Notes under the pieces: generated by a model
Told to the model about the DNA's origin: nothing
Database searches by the model: none
The model's input: only the letters and a program-made list of their open reading frames with translations
Shown: in pieces, positions 25,509 through 34,222 of the stretch
Layout: every line of letters starts with the position of its first letter
How positions within the stretch are numbered: the stretch's first letter is position 1
NCBI RefSeq assembly: GCF_039634365.2
Contig: NZ_CP155079.2
Coordinates: 4,340,001-4,404,000 of the forward strand
DNA from: Mucilaginibacter sp. PAMB04168
GTDB taxonomy: Bacteria; Bacteroidota; Bacteroidia; Sphingobacteriales; Sphingobacteriaceae
Direction: 5' to 3'
Length of the DNA stretch: 64,000 nt
Position numbers and translations under genes: made by a program

Positions 25509-26345
25509 CTACTCTTCCAAATTATAAAACTTTATGGCGTTGCCTCCCCAAAACAAGGCCTTTTCGTGGTCACTTAATGATTCGGTATGATGCTTTACCA
25601 TTTTAACCACGCGGTTGTAGCCACCGGCCACCATGCACACGGGCCAGTCTGACCCAAACATTACTCTTTCAACGCCAAAGGCATCAAATACAATATCCAG
25701 GTAGGGCTTAAAATCTTCTTCCTCCCAACCGTACCAATTAGCTTCAGTTACCATACCCGATACCTTGCAGTAAACGTTGGTATATTGTGCCACCTTTCTT
25801 ATGGCTTTTTCCCACTCTGCAACCTCCTGGTTTTTAATATCGGGCTTGGCAATATGGTCTATCACAAAGCGCTGGTTTGGAAACTTAGCCACAAACTCGG
25901 CCGTATAGTCCAACTGGTCTGGAAAGATTAGTATGTCATAAGTAAAATCATACTTACCGAGCAAACCAATTCCTTTTAAAAACTCGGGCCGCAGCATAAA
26001 ATCGCGCTGTGGTTCGCCTTGTAACACATGCCTGAACCCTACCATCTTGTCGCGCAAACTGTAGTACTTCAGCCGCTCTTCTACATCTTCGGCCTGCAAA
26101 TCAACCCAACCCACCACACCTTTTATGAAAGGGTTTACGGCAGCCAGATTAAGCAAGAAATCGTTTTCCTTTTCGGTTTGGCTGGCCTGTACGGCTATGC
26201 ATCCCTCAATTTGATTGTGCATGAGGATGTGCATCAAATCCTGCGGCAGAAAGTCGCGGCGAATGGTATCCATTTCTTCCGTAATCCAGCTGTCTCTTAC
26301 CGGGTCAAATTTCCAGAAGTGCTGATGAGCATCAAGTCTATACAT
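25509..26345 (-). CDS. Amidohydrolase-family sugar lactonase (L-fuconolactonase-like)
   Basis: A 278-residue cytoplasmic metal-dependent hydrolase of the COG3618 type. The N-terminal H-x-H metal motif is DAHQHFW (H7, H9); a later VIDHIAKPD supplies another His, and FGSDWPVCMVAGGY near the C-terminus carries the conserved Asp. Members open L-fucono-, L-rhamnono- or L-galactono-lactones made by sugar dehydrogenases. It is the first gene of a two-gene operon with the zinc dehydrogenase (9-nt gap). This order fits lactone to acid to keto acid. The sugar dehydrogenase that would make the lactone is not in the window. Confidence 0.85.
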   Translation of the reverse strand: MYRLDAHQHFWKFDPVRDSWITEEMDTIRRDFLPQDLMHILMHNQIEGCIAVQASQTEKENDFLLNLAAVNPFIKGVVGWVDLQAEDVEERLKYYSLRDKMVGFRHVLQGEPQRDFMLRPEFLKGIGLLGKYDFTYDILIFPDQLDYTAEFVAKFPNQRFVIDHIAKPDIKNQEVAEWEKAIRKVAQYTNVYCKVSGMVTEANWYGWEEEDFKPYLDIVFDAFGVERVMFGSDWPVCMVAGGYNRVVKMVKHHTESLSDHEKALFWGGNAIKFYNLEE

Positions 26346-26449
26346 GGTAGTTATGGTTTATAACCCTGTTTGGGGCAGGACTTATAAATGGCATTTTTCA
26401 AATAGATTAAAAATAACCAGAATAAAATTTGCTGTAATTGTCTGTTTTT

Positions 26450-26534
26450 TATAGGATGTTGCCATTAACAGAAAACTTACATGTGCCAACAGGATAATTG
26501 TTGGCATAAATAACCACAATTAAATCTTAATTGT
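26450..26534. promoter_or_regulatory. Operator-like repeats upstream of the lactonase-dehydrogenase operon
   Basis: Within the 450-bp gap 26346-26795 there are three signals. TATAGGATGTTGCCAT (26450-26465) nearly repeats a motif at 3204-3219. A perfect 8-bp inverted repeat TGCCAACA/TGTTGGCA with 7-nt spacer is at 26484-26506. ACAATTAA-ATC-TTAATTGT is at 26516-26534. They lie 105-190 nt upstream of the lactonase start and look like regulator sites. The rest of the gap holds no gene. Confidence 0.45.
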
Positions 26535-26732
26535 CAAGACAGCGGACCAAAAAACTATGCTCCTGTTGCGCTTAATTAGCGCTACTGCTTGGCAATGCCG
26601 GTAGCTTTAATATTTATAATACGGCGGTTAAAATTTGCCGCTATGCATAACGGCTTTAGTTTTGACATCTATTTTTTTGCCAATACACAGATCAAACCAG
26701 TAATACACTTCGAAATCGGTGGAAAAAAGCTA

Positions 26733-26777
26733 AAAATAAAATAGCCCCTGGCGCTTGACCAGGGGCTATTTTATTTT
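26733..26777 (-). terminator. Strong bidirectional terminator after uxaA
   Basis: A perfect 19-bp stem (core AAAATAGCCCCTGG / CCAGGGGCTATTTT) with a 7-nt loop and A/T tails on both sides lies 18 nt past the uxaA stop. It ends the pelA-uxaB-uxaA transcript. Confidence 0.9.
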
Positions 26778-26795
26778 ACAGTAAATCTTTTTATT

Positions 26796-28448
26796 TTACA
26801 AAGACACGCCTCTTTTCCATGGAATGAAATCATCCTGACCATGGCGTACAGCACATACTTCAACCTCGCCGCTGGCTACTTTTACTACGTAATCCAGTAT
26901 GCGTTCTCCGGCTTGTTCAATCGTCTCTTCGCCTTCAATAATGGTACCTGTGTTAAGGTCAATGATGTCGCTCATTTTATTATACAGGTTGGTATTGGTA
27001 GCAATTTTAACTACCGGCGTAATGGGGTTACCGGTTGGTGTACCTAAGCCCGTAGTAAATAATACAACGTTGGCACCAGAGCCTACTTCGGCAGTGGTAC
27101 TTTCTACATCATTACCCGGCGTACACAACAGGTTTAAACCTGGTTTAACCACTTTTTCAGGATAATCCAATACATCTACCACTGGCGAAGTACCACCTTT
27201 TTTGGCTGCACCTGCAGATTTGATTGCATCGGTAATTAAACCATCTTTAATATTACCTGGTGATGGGTTCATATCAAAGCCTGAACCTACCTCTTCGGCG
27301 CGTTGGGCGTAGGTACGCACCAGGCTTACAAAGCGGTTTGCATCTTCTTCCTCTACACAACGGTCAATTAGGTTTTGCTCCACGCCACACAGCTCAGGAA
27401 ACTCGGCCAAAATAACCGAACCACCTAAAGCCACCAGCAAATCTGAAGTATAGCCTATAGCCGGGTTAGCAGAGATGCCCGAAAAACCATCAGAACCACC
27501 GCACTCTAAGCCAATAGTTAGCTTGCTTAATGGCGCAGGCTGACGAGTGTACTGATTGGCATGAATTAAGCCAGCCATCGTTTTGCGCAGGGCCTGATCA
27601 ATAATGTCAGACTCTTTACCAATTGTTTGCTGATCTAAGATGTACAACGGCTTATCAAACATAGGAGAGCGTTTTTCGATCTCACGTTGTAAGATGCTTA
27701 CTTGTGCATTTTGGCAACCTAGGCTAAGTACGGTTGCTCCGGCTACGTTAGGGTGCGTAATGTAACCTGCCAGCAGGCCGCATAAAGTTTCAGCATCCTG
27801 ACGGATACCGCCGCAGCCACCTGTATGGGTCAAAAACTTAATACCATCAACATTAGGGAAAACTTTCGCTTCGCGATCCAAACCGTCGCCGCTTTCAATC
27901 TCGGTGAATAATACCTCTTCGATACCGCCACCTGCTTTTACTTTGTTAATGAGTTGCAGCGCCTTGGTTTCGTATGTTTTTTTGCGGCCATATCCCAGTG
28001 GTTTTACCAAAGCTTCCTGTAAAACTTCGAGATTACGATTTTCGCAGAATACCATGGGGATAACCAGCCAGTAATTTGCGGTACCAACGCTGCCATCAGA
28101 ACGATGATAACCTTTAAAAGTACGCCCCTGCCATTCGCTTACATTGGGTTGTTGCCAGCTGGTGTGCTTGCTCTCAGTAGACATACCGTTAGCCGCATGT
28201 TTAATATTGCTGGTGGTAAGTAAACCTCCCGACGCTATATCAAACTGAGCCTTACCTACCAGTACGCCATACATGATAATGCTGTCGCCAGCCTTAATCT
28301 CATGAATAGCCACCTTATGTTTGGCAGGTATCATTTGTATAGTAGTAAAAGTATCCGGGCCGTAGGTAATTACGTCGCCAGCTGGTATGTCAGTCAAGGC
28401 AACCAGCACATTATCATCGGGGTGTATTTTTAATATCGTCTGTTTCAT
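26796..28448 (-). CDS. uxaA: Altronate dehydratase
   Basis: A 550-residue cytoplasmic enzyme that converts D-altronate to 2-keto-3-deoxy-D-gluconate in galacturonate catabolism. The N-terminal SAF domain (about 1-75) is joined to the large UxaA/GarD core (about 105-550), which has FKGYHRSDGSVGTANYW at its start, THTGGCGGIRQD, LECGGSDGFSGISANPAIG and ending TGTIIEGEETIEQAG. Length is normal for a full-length UxaA. It starts 16 nt after the uxaB stop. UxaC, KdgK and KdgA are not in the window, so the pathway is completed elsewhere. Confidence 0.95.
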   Translation of the reverse strand: MKQTILKIHPDDNVLVALTDIPAGDVITYGPDTFTTIQMIPAKHKVAIHEIKAGDSIIMYGVLVGKAQFDIASGGLLTTSNIKHAANGMSTESKHTSWQQPNVSEWQGRTFKGYHRSDGSVGTANYWLVIPMVFCENRNLEVLQEALVKPLGYGRKKTYETKALQLINKVKAGGGIEEVLFTEIESGDGLDREAKVFPNVDGIKFLTHTGGCGGIRQDAETLCGLLAGYITHPNVAGATVLSLGCQNAQVSILQREIEKRSPMFDKPLYILDQQTIGKESDIIDQALRKTMAGLIHANQYTRQPAPLSKLTIGLECGGSDGFSGISANPAIGYTSDLLVALGGSVILAEFPELCGVEQNLIDRCVEEEDANRFVSLVRTYAQRAEEVGSGFDMNPSPGNIKDGLITDAIKSAGAAKKGGTSPVVDVLDYPEKVVKPGLNLLCTPGNDVESTTAEVGSGANVVLFTTGLGTPTGNPITPVVKIATNTNLYNKMSDIIDLNTGTIIEGEETIEQAGERILDYVVKVASGEVEVCAVRHGQDDFIPWKRGVSL

Positions 28449-28464
28449 CAGAATCGCTTCCTGT

Positions 28465-29970
28465 TTAAACTGTTGCTTCTTTTAATAAAATATCTTGTGT
28501 TCCGTTTGCTACTATCTGCTGTAACTGATTTAATACGGCTTCTTTAAACCCTTTCAACTGCGTTAAATCGGCATCCCAAAGGTTTTTATCAGCCAGTAAG
28601 GTGTAGGCTACATCATGCAATTCGGTCTTTTGCCATGCATTGTAAAATACCTCAGCCTGGCTATCGGTAATTGTATAATCCTTACCATTAACATTGCCGA
28701 TAAACTTTCCTTCGGCATTCTTTTCCGATTTCATAAACCTTAAGAAGGCGGCAAAGCCAAAAGTAAACAAAGCTGGCGCATTATCATGAGATTGGTAGTG
28801 ATTTAACAATAACGGCATCACACGCATTTTTATTTTAGACGAATATTGTGCCGAAATGCTGATCCACTGATGCTCAATGTAAGGATTACGGAACCTGTCA
28901 AGCACTTTGCCTGCAAAATCGGCCGCAGTATCATGATCAACGTCATATGGGATAGCCGGGGCAATTTCCCTAAGCATTAACTGGGTAATAAAGTTAGAAA
29001 AAGCGGCATCGTCCATTGCCTCCTTGACAGTTCTGAAGCCTGACAAAAAGGCAACAGCACAACTCAAGGTATGCGTACCGTTCAACAAGCGCAATTTCAG
29101 CTCGCGGAAAATCTCAATATTTGGAACAATAACCACGCCTTTATCAACCTGGGCAAATAAAAGTACATTTTTGATATGCTCATCACCCTCAATAGCCCAA
29201 AGCGAGTATACTTCAGATACCGTGCGCAGATCATCCTGATAACCGCTTTTGCTCTCCAGATCGGCAGCTAATTTAGCATCAGGCTTACCGGGTACAATAC
29301 GATCAACCAATGAGTTGCAGAAATGGTTATGCTCCTCCAACCAATCCATAAAGGCGGGCTCCAGCTTGTTCAGGTGGGCCAGCTCCAGCACAATGGCTTC
29401 CAGCTTTTTGCCGTTATCAACAATTAGTTCGGTTGGCACTATCACTAAACCGCTATCGGCGCTGCCTTTAAAGGTCTGGTAACGCTCGTACAAAATGGCC
29501 AGCAACTTGCCCGGAAAAGATACCGGCGGATGTTTACGGATATCATCCTGCACCAACTGTATACCTACCTCGGTAGTATTGGAAATTACGATTTGCAGGT
29601 CAGGACTTTGAGCCACTTTGAGGATGCTATCCCAGTCGGTACCGGCTGATAGTACCCGGCTGATGGCAGAGCATACTATCTGTTCATCAACACCCTCGCC
29701 ATTCTCAATGCCTTTGATGTACAAAGTATATAAGCTGTCCTGACGGTCAAAATCGGTAGCTGAACCCGTATCGGTTGATTTAACTACCACCGCACGGCCG
29801 TTAAATACGCCGGCGCGATTAGCTTTATCTATGTAATAATCGGGCAAACCGCGCAACAGCACGCCTGTACCAAACTGCAATACTCTTTCGGGCAGTTCAA
29901 ATACTTCTTCTGCAGGCAATACCAACTCTGGTACGCTTATCTTGTTCAAATTATATCGGGATAATATCAT
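28465..29970 (-). CDS. uxaB: Tagaturonate reductase
   Basis: A 501-residue member of the polyol-specific long-chain dehydrogenases that reduces D-tagaturonate to D-altronate with NADH. The nucleotide-binding motif RVLQFGTGVLLRGLPDYYID is near the N-terminus and LNGTHTLSCAVAFLSG, with the Asn/His typical of mannitol-dehydrogenase-type active sites, is in the middle. The start is set at the ATG at 29970; a GTG 18 nt upstream is in frame but would overlap the pelA stop. The gene begins 7 nt after that stop. It sits between pectate lyase and uxaA, linking secreted depolymerisation to cytoplasmic uronate use. Confidence 0.94.
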   Translation of the reverse strand: MILSRYNLNKISVPELVLPAEEVFELPERVLQFGTGVLLRGLPDYYIDKANRAGVFNGRAVVVKSTDTGSATDFDRQDSLYTLYIKGIENGEGVDEQIVCSAISRVLSAGTDWDSILKVAQSPDLQIVISNTTEVGIQLVQDDIRKHPPVSFPGKLLAILYERYQTFKGSADSGLVIVPTELIVDNGKKLEAIVLELAHLNKLEPAFMDWLEEHNHFCNSLVDRIVPGKPDAKLAADLESKSGYQDDLRTVSEVYSLWAIEGDEHIKNVLLFAQVDKGVVIVPNIEIFRELKLRLLNGTHTLSCAVAFLSGFRTVKEAMDDAAFSNFITQLMLREIAPAIPYDVDHDTAADFAGKVLDRFRNPYIEHQWISISAQYSSKIKMRVMPLLLNHYQSHDNAPALFTFGFAAFLRFMKSEKNAEGKFIGNVNGKDYTITDSQAEVFYNAWQKTELHDVAYTLLADKNLWDADLTQLKGFKEAVLNQLQQIVANGTQDILLKEATV

Positions 29971-29977
29971 ATGCTTT

Positions 29978-31021
29978 TTACTTAACACCGTTCTTTTTTG
30001 CCCATGCCGGGTATTGTTTGTCTAATATTTTTTTAGGCCACACGCCATACCAGGCATAGCCGCCTCTGCGCTCCTGCTCTATTTCAGTAAGGTTATATCT
30101 CTTTTCGCTATTACGGCCTGAGAAGAAAGGCTTGTTTGTACCAATTTCATAATAACGTGCCCAAATAACTGATGAAGAATCGGGTACAACTACACCATCC
30201 TTTTTACCAGGGTTTGCTGCATCTGGCACGTGATCAAAACGGATACCTTTTAATTTCACGTCATCAAACCACTCAACGGCGCCTTTAATGGCAGCCTTTA
30301 TTTCGGTTGATGGCGAAGGCAACTGCATGAGAAATTGCACAATAGCGGCAGATTCGGACGAGGCCAACCCAACCAGTTCGAACTTGCGGGCCATTACAGG
30401 CTGCAGTGTGCGGTGGTCATATTGCTGGTTCCAGGCGGTTAGTTTGCCGTTTACTTTGATCTGGGTTTTTAAAATGCAATCAATGCCTCTTTTTACCGCG
30501 TTAGCAGCCGGCGCTACCAATGATGCATCAACTACATCAAAACCATTTTTGCGGTTGGCCACGTTGTACATAATTTCCATTACGTTCATCATGGCGTTAT
30601 CGTTATAAGTGATCTGCGCACGGTATAAAGCGCTATCGGGGTAATATTGCGGCCAGCCGCCATTAGCGTACTGAGCCTTCAGCAGGTAACGGATCCCCTT
30701 TTCGGCCGATTGGAGGTAGGCTTTGTTGTTGGTTTGTTTATAGGCACCAACCAGGTAAGTAATTTCTTTGTAAGTGGCGCTGTTATCAATAGTGGCATCA
30801 ATACGGCCGGCATCTTTCAGGGTGGCAGCTTTCCGTGCATCGGTTAGCACTTTGTTATAATCTACCTTTACTTCGGCTACTGCTTTTGGCCAGCCGCCAA
30901 CACTACGTTGGTATACCAGCATATTTTCGGCTATGGGGTCGGTTTGTGCTGTTTGAGCTTGCGTTGTATAGGTAAAACCCAACAGCATAACCAAGGTTAA
31001 TATTTTTATGTAAATCTTCAT
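29978..31021 (-). CDS. pelA: Pectate lyase, PL10 family
   Basis: A 347-residue secreted lyase cleaving alpha-1,4-polygalacturonate by beta-elimination with calcium. After a signal peptide (about 1-22) come family PL10 motifs: SVGGWPKA, ATIDNSATYKEI (D79), YANGGWPQYYPD, ITYNDNAMMNVM, AWNQQYDHRTLQPVMARKFE (R204, R212) and a C-terminal RGGYAWYGVWP. Length is normal for the catalytic domain alone, with no binding module. It begins 8 nt after the atypical CE8 stop and is followed closely by uxaB, so esterase, lyase and uronate enzymes share one transcript. Confidence 0.94.
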   Translation of the reverse strand: MKIYIKILTLVMLLGFTYTTQAQTAQTDPIAENMLVYQRSVGGWPKAVAEVKVDYNKVLTDARKAATLKDAGRIDATIDNSATYKEITYLVGAYKQTNNKAYLQSAEKGIRYLLKAQYANGGWPQYYPDSALYRAQITYNDNAMMNVMEIMYNVANRKNGFDVVDASLVAPAANAVKRGIDCILKTQIKVNGKLTAWNQQYDHRTLQPVMARKFELVGLASSESAAIVQFLMQLPSPSTEIKAAIKGAVEWFDDVKLKGIRFDHVPDAANPGKKDGVVVPDSSSVIWARYYEIGTNKPFFSGRNSEKRYNLTEIEQERRGGYAWYGVWPKKILDKQYPAWAKKNGVK

Positions 31022-31029
31022 TTTGTTAC

Positions 31030-32064
31030 TTAATTAAGCATCGGGTTCCATTGCTGGTCAAGCGCCCATTGCGCATTGATCTGACTAGCAACCGGTGCTG
31101 TTTTAGCCTTGTTTAAATTATTGGCAAACCAGGCAAAATCGCCGCCTGTACGGTGGCAATTGTAGTAATATACCCGCTCGCCCCACTTTACACCAGTTGA
31201 ACTGGCCGCCTGAAAAACAGGCGCGTTGGCCATAGTAGCCGCAAATGAGCAGTTAATTAAATAAAACTGCGATTCGCGGTGGTAGCGGCCCAGTTTAAAG
31301 CCTTCATCACCTTTAAATGTGCAGTTTACCAGCACAGTCTTTTGATTGGGATTTCCGGAACCATCGTGCCATATAGCGGCCTCTTTACTATGACATATAA
31401 AGGTACAGCCCTCGGCATAGGCCCAGCCGCGCGGGCAGTAAAAATCAACGCCGCCTTCCATAGTGCAGTCTTTAAAATAGAACAAGCCGCTGGCAGCATT
31501 CCATGGGCTTACGGTGTCGCCACCCAAAGCGCGGAACGTACAGTTAAGCACTTTTAGCCGGGTAGTTTGGAAAGAACGCAGAGCCATCTGATGACCAGTA
31601 TTTTTTACTGCTTTTTGCGTAGTCGGTTCGCTACCTACCTGGCAGCTCACTATGGTATCTGCCTTGTGATGGAAGCCGTAACCATTAATAACCGACAGAT
31701 TTTGCAGGGTAATATCGCTACCGCGCAAATTCATAGTAGCTACGCCCCAATCATCAGCATTACCCTGACAGCGCCATATATCGCGTGCAATGTCCTGGGT
31801 TATTACCACGCCTTTTTCGCTTTCGCCTTTTAGTACAATGTGATTTTTGGTAATGAACAGCTTTTCGTTATATGTGCCGTTCTTTATCAAGATCACCCTA
31901 TCGGCCGTTGCCGAATCCGGTAAACTGTTAATGGCGGCCTGAATAGTTTTAAATTGGCCTTTGCCTGCAGCATCTACCACCACAGGCAGCTTAGCCTTTG
32001 GCTGGCCAAAGCTGTGAGCTATGCCCATAGCCAGTAAACCTATTATAAATGCCAGCTGCTTCAT
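31030..32064 (-). CDS. Atypical pectinesterase-like protein (CE8 fold)
   Basis: A 344-residue secreted right-handed beta-helix protein related to CE8 pectin methylesterases. The signal peptide ends near residue 20. The second Asp is kept in GGVDFYC (D207) and a candidate Arg is in KLGRYHRE (R260), but the QDTL motif is replaced by ALGGDTVSP (D183) and the usual GRPW is lost. It is thus a divergent esterase with a probably different pocket, perhaps for modified or branched galacturonan. It lies 4 nt past the GH105 stop. The fold is secure, methylesterase activity is uncertain. Confidence 0.82.
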   Translation of the reverse strand: MKQLAFIIGLLAMGIAHSFGQPKAKLPVVVDAAGKGQFKTIQAAINSLPDSATADRVILIKNGTYNEKLFITKNHIVLKGESEKGVVITQDIARDIWRCQGNADDWGVATMNLRGSDITLQNLSVINGYGFHHKADTIVSCQVGSEPTTQKAVKNTGHQMALRSFQTTRLKVLNCTFRALGGDTVSPWNAASGLFYFKDCTMEGGVDFYCPRGWAYAEGCTFICHSKEAAIWHDGSGNPNQKTVLVNCTFKGDEGFKLGRYHRESQFYLINCSFAATMANAPVFQAASSTGVKWGERVYYYNCHRTGGDFAWFANNLNKAKTAPVASQINAQWALDQQWNPMLN

Positions 32065-32068
32065 GATT

Positions 32069-33982
32069 TTACTTTGCGGGTATTTGCTGCACTAACCACG
32101 CCACTACATCATTAGCGGCTTTAAAATTTTCCAGATCAGGAGTTAGCTTGCGGCCATCCAGGTATTCGTTGTAAAACCACGGATCGCCCACAGCAAGCAC
32201 GGTGCCTTTGCCGTATTTGGCCATGGCAACCGCCACTTCGCCTTTTTGGTTCAGTACTGATTTGCCTGGAGGCGTTAAAGCAAATGTGCTAATCTCTTTA
32301 ATATAGATCTTTTTAGCCGTTTTAAATACCGGGTTGCCTGCAGGTATCTGCACTGCACCTTGTTCAAACTGGCTGCCTTGTACGTGGTTGATGCTGTTTT
32401 CTTTAAAAGTTAAGCCAAACTTGCTCATTAAGGTGTTAAAGTTTTTGAACTCGGCATTACCGGTATCATTATGCAGCACCAGTAACACACCACCTTGCTT
32501 TACCCAATCGGCAATGGCCGAGGCATGAGCAGGCTGCATGTATTTGGCATTCGGGTTTTCTTTAGGAATATCAGGATCAACAATTACATAAATAGAAGCT
32601 GGTTTTAAGTTGGCGGCCGTAGGCGCCTGATAAAGTGTGCCCAGGTTTAAACCATAGTTGTTGAATATATTGCCAAATAGTGAAAACCCATTATTATCCC
32701 ATCCCTCCCATTTGTAATGGTAAGGGTAGGCTTCACCAGTAATGTCTTTTTTACGCTCATCGTTAAAGTAACTATCGAGCATTACGTTTTTGTTGCGGCC
32801 GGCTGCCAGGTTTGGAAGGCGTTCCATTTCAACACTGGCCTGTATAAAGGCGCCCACACCTTTAGCATCGTCGGTAACAACCTTTTCGCTCAGGTAGTAC
32901 TCGTAGCTGCCATCGCGGTAGGGGTTGCCACCTAAACCGGCTACGCTTACGGTACCATTTAAATGGATCAGACCATTTGCGTCGGTACTAATGAACTTAT
33001 TGAGAATGCCTTTGTAACCGCTTTCGGCTACGGTTTGAAAGTACTTAGGCAGGTTGTGCTGACGAACGCCTTTAGCCAGCGCATACACAAACATACATGA
33101 CGCAGACGCTTCGAGGTAATTACCTTTTGAGGTGCCTTTATCCAGCACCTGGTACCATAAGCCCGATTGCTTGTCCTGGTACTTAGCTACAGCGGTAGCA
33201 AAACGGTTTAGGATAACCAGCAGCTCGGCACGTTTAGGATGATTAGTTGGCATTTGATCTAACACATCAACCAGTGCCATACCGTACCAGCCCATTGCAC
33301 GTCCCCAAAAATGAGGCGATAAACCAGTTTCTTTATTTGCCCAACGCTCCTGCTTGCTTTGATCCCAGGCATGATATAACAAGCCGGTTTTAGCATCGCG
33401 AGATTGGCGCTCCATCAAGATAAACTGACGAGCGATGTCGTTAAAGGCAGTATCTTCATGAAAAGTGCTCGCATACTCGGCATAAAAAGGTTCACCCATG
33501 TACAGGCCATCCAGCCACATTTGGTTCGGGTAACGCTTTTTGTGCCAAAAGCCACCTTGTGGTACCCGGGGCTGCTTGCTTAGCTGCTCGCGCAGGGTTT
33601 TAGCCGCTTTATAATATTTTTCGTTATTTAATACTTTGTACAGCATCAACACCGTGCGGCCGGGCAGCACGTTATCAATGTTGTAATCTTCCATTTTATA
33701 GTTACTTATTGTACCATCGGGCTGTATCAGCTTGTCAACGGTATTCTGTAAAAATTGGAAGTATTTCTTTTCGCCGGTTTGCAGCCAAACACGTTCAATA
33801 CCTTTCCAAACTACACCTTGCTCGTAAGTCCAGCGCACTTTGCTTGAGGTATCACTCCACACCGACATAGCTGTTTTAGCCATACGCTGCGAGTAGGGCT
33901 GCGTTTGTGCATGCACTACATGAGCGCCAAACAGCAGCAAACTTGCTACAAAACCTTTCCTTATCAATTCTTTATATCTCAT
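32069..33982 (-). CDS. GH105 unsaturated glucuronyl/galacturonyl hydrolase with DUF4350-like C-terminus
   Basis: A 637-residue secreted protein. The signal peptide ends near residue 25. Residues about 28-390 form the GH105 (alpha/alpha)6 barrel, with catalytic Asp D158 in PNQMWLDGLYMGEPFY and HFWGRAMGWYGMAL. GH105 removes the unsaturated uronate that lyases leave at the non-reducing end. Residues about 410-637 form an alpha/beta (glutamine-amidotransferase-like) DUF4350-type domain (PASIYVIVDPDIP, WVKQGGVLLVLHND, GKGTVLAVGDPWFYN). It heads the GH105-CE8-PL10-uxaB-uxaA transcript and has a probable LacI-type operator in its promoter. Confidence 0.9.
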   Translation of the reverse strand: MRYKELIRKGFVASLLLFGAHVVHAQTQPYSQRMAKTAMSVWSDTSSKVRWTYEQGVVWKGIERVWLQTGEKKYFQFLQNTVDKLIQPDGTISNYKMEDYNIDNVLPGRTVLMLYKVLNNEKYYKAAKTLREQLSKQPRVPQGGFWHKKRYPNQMWLDGLYMGEPFYAEYASTFHEDTAFNDIARQFILMERQSRDAKTGLLYHAWDQSKQERWANKETGLSPHFWGRAMGWYGMALVDVLDQMPTNHPKRAELLVILNRFATAVAKYQDKQSGLWYQVLDKGTSKGNYLEASASCMFVYALAKGVRQHNLPKYFQTVAESGYKGILNKFISTDANGLIHLNGTVSVAGLGGNPYRDGSYEYYLSEKVVTDDAKGVGAFIQASVEMERLPNLAAGRNKNVMLDSYFNDERKKDITGEAYPYHYKWEGWDNNGFSLFGNIFNNYGLNLGTLYQAPTAANLKPASIYVIVDPDIPKENPNAKYMQPAHASAIADWVKQGGVLLVLHNDTGNAEFKNFNTLMSKFGLTFKENSINHVQGSQFEQGAVQIPAGNPVFKTAKKIYIKEISTFALTPPGKSVLNQKGEVAVAMAKYGKGTVLAVGDPWFYNEYLDGRKLTPDLENFKAANDVVAWLVQQIPAK

Positions 33983-34113
33983 AAGTTAATTTAAAGTGCA
34001 GATAAGACTACGATGTCTTACCATGGTTCATATGTTGGTTTACGGGCAGAACATTTTCTATTGCAATTTTACACCTAATTTGAGAAACCGTATGGCATCA
34101 AAAGTTAAAATCC

Positions 34114-34159
34114 ATGCAATCGTTCCCACAACAAAGTCTAATTTCAGCTACCAAATATA
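34114..34159 (-). promoter_or_regulatory. Promoter and LacI-type operator of the GH105 transcript
   Basis: ATGCAATCGTTCCC at 34114-34127 is identical to a site in the susC/lacI intergenic region and fits the LacI/CcpA family pattern TGnAAnCGnT. On the minus strand 34159-34152 reads TATATTTG, a full match to the TAnnTTTG -7 box, placing the operator about 25 nt downstream, a typical position for blocking transcription. Another palindrome, GCAAACGCGGTTGC, lies at 34189-34202. The whole 33983-34222 gap has no gene. Confidence 0.55.
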
Positions 34160-34222
34160 CTTACTTAACCATGTTGTACTATCCTGCTGCAAACGCGGTT
34201 GCTTACTCGTTTACCAAGGTGA

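Noticed and set aside
29971..29988. Longer uxaB from a GTG that overlaps pelA
   Set aside because: An ATG 18 nt downstream fits the protein family and avoids the overlap.
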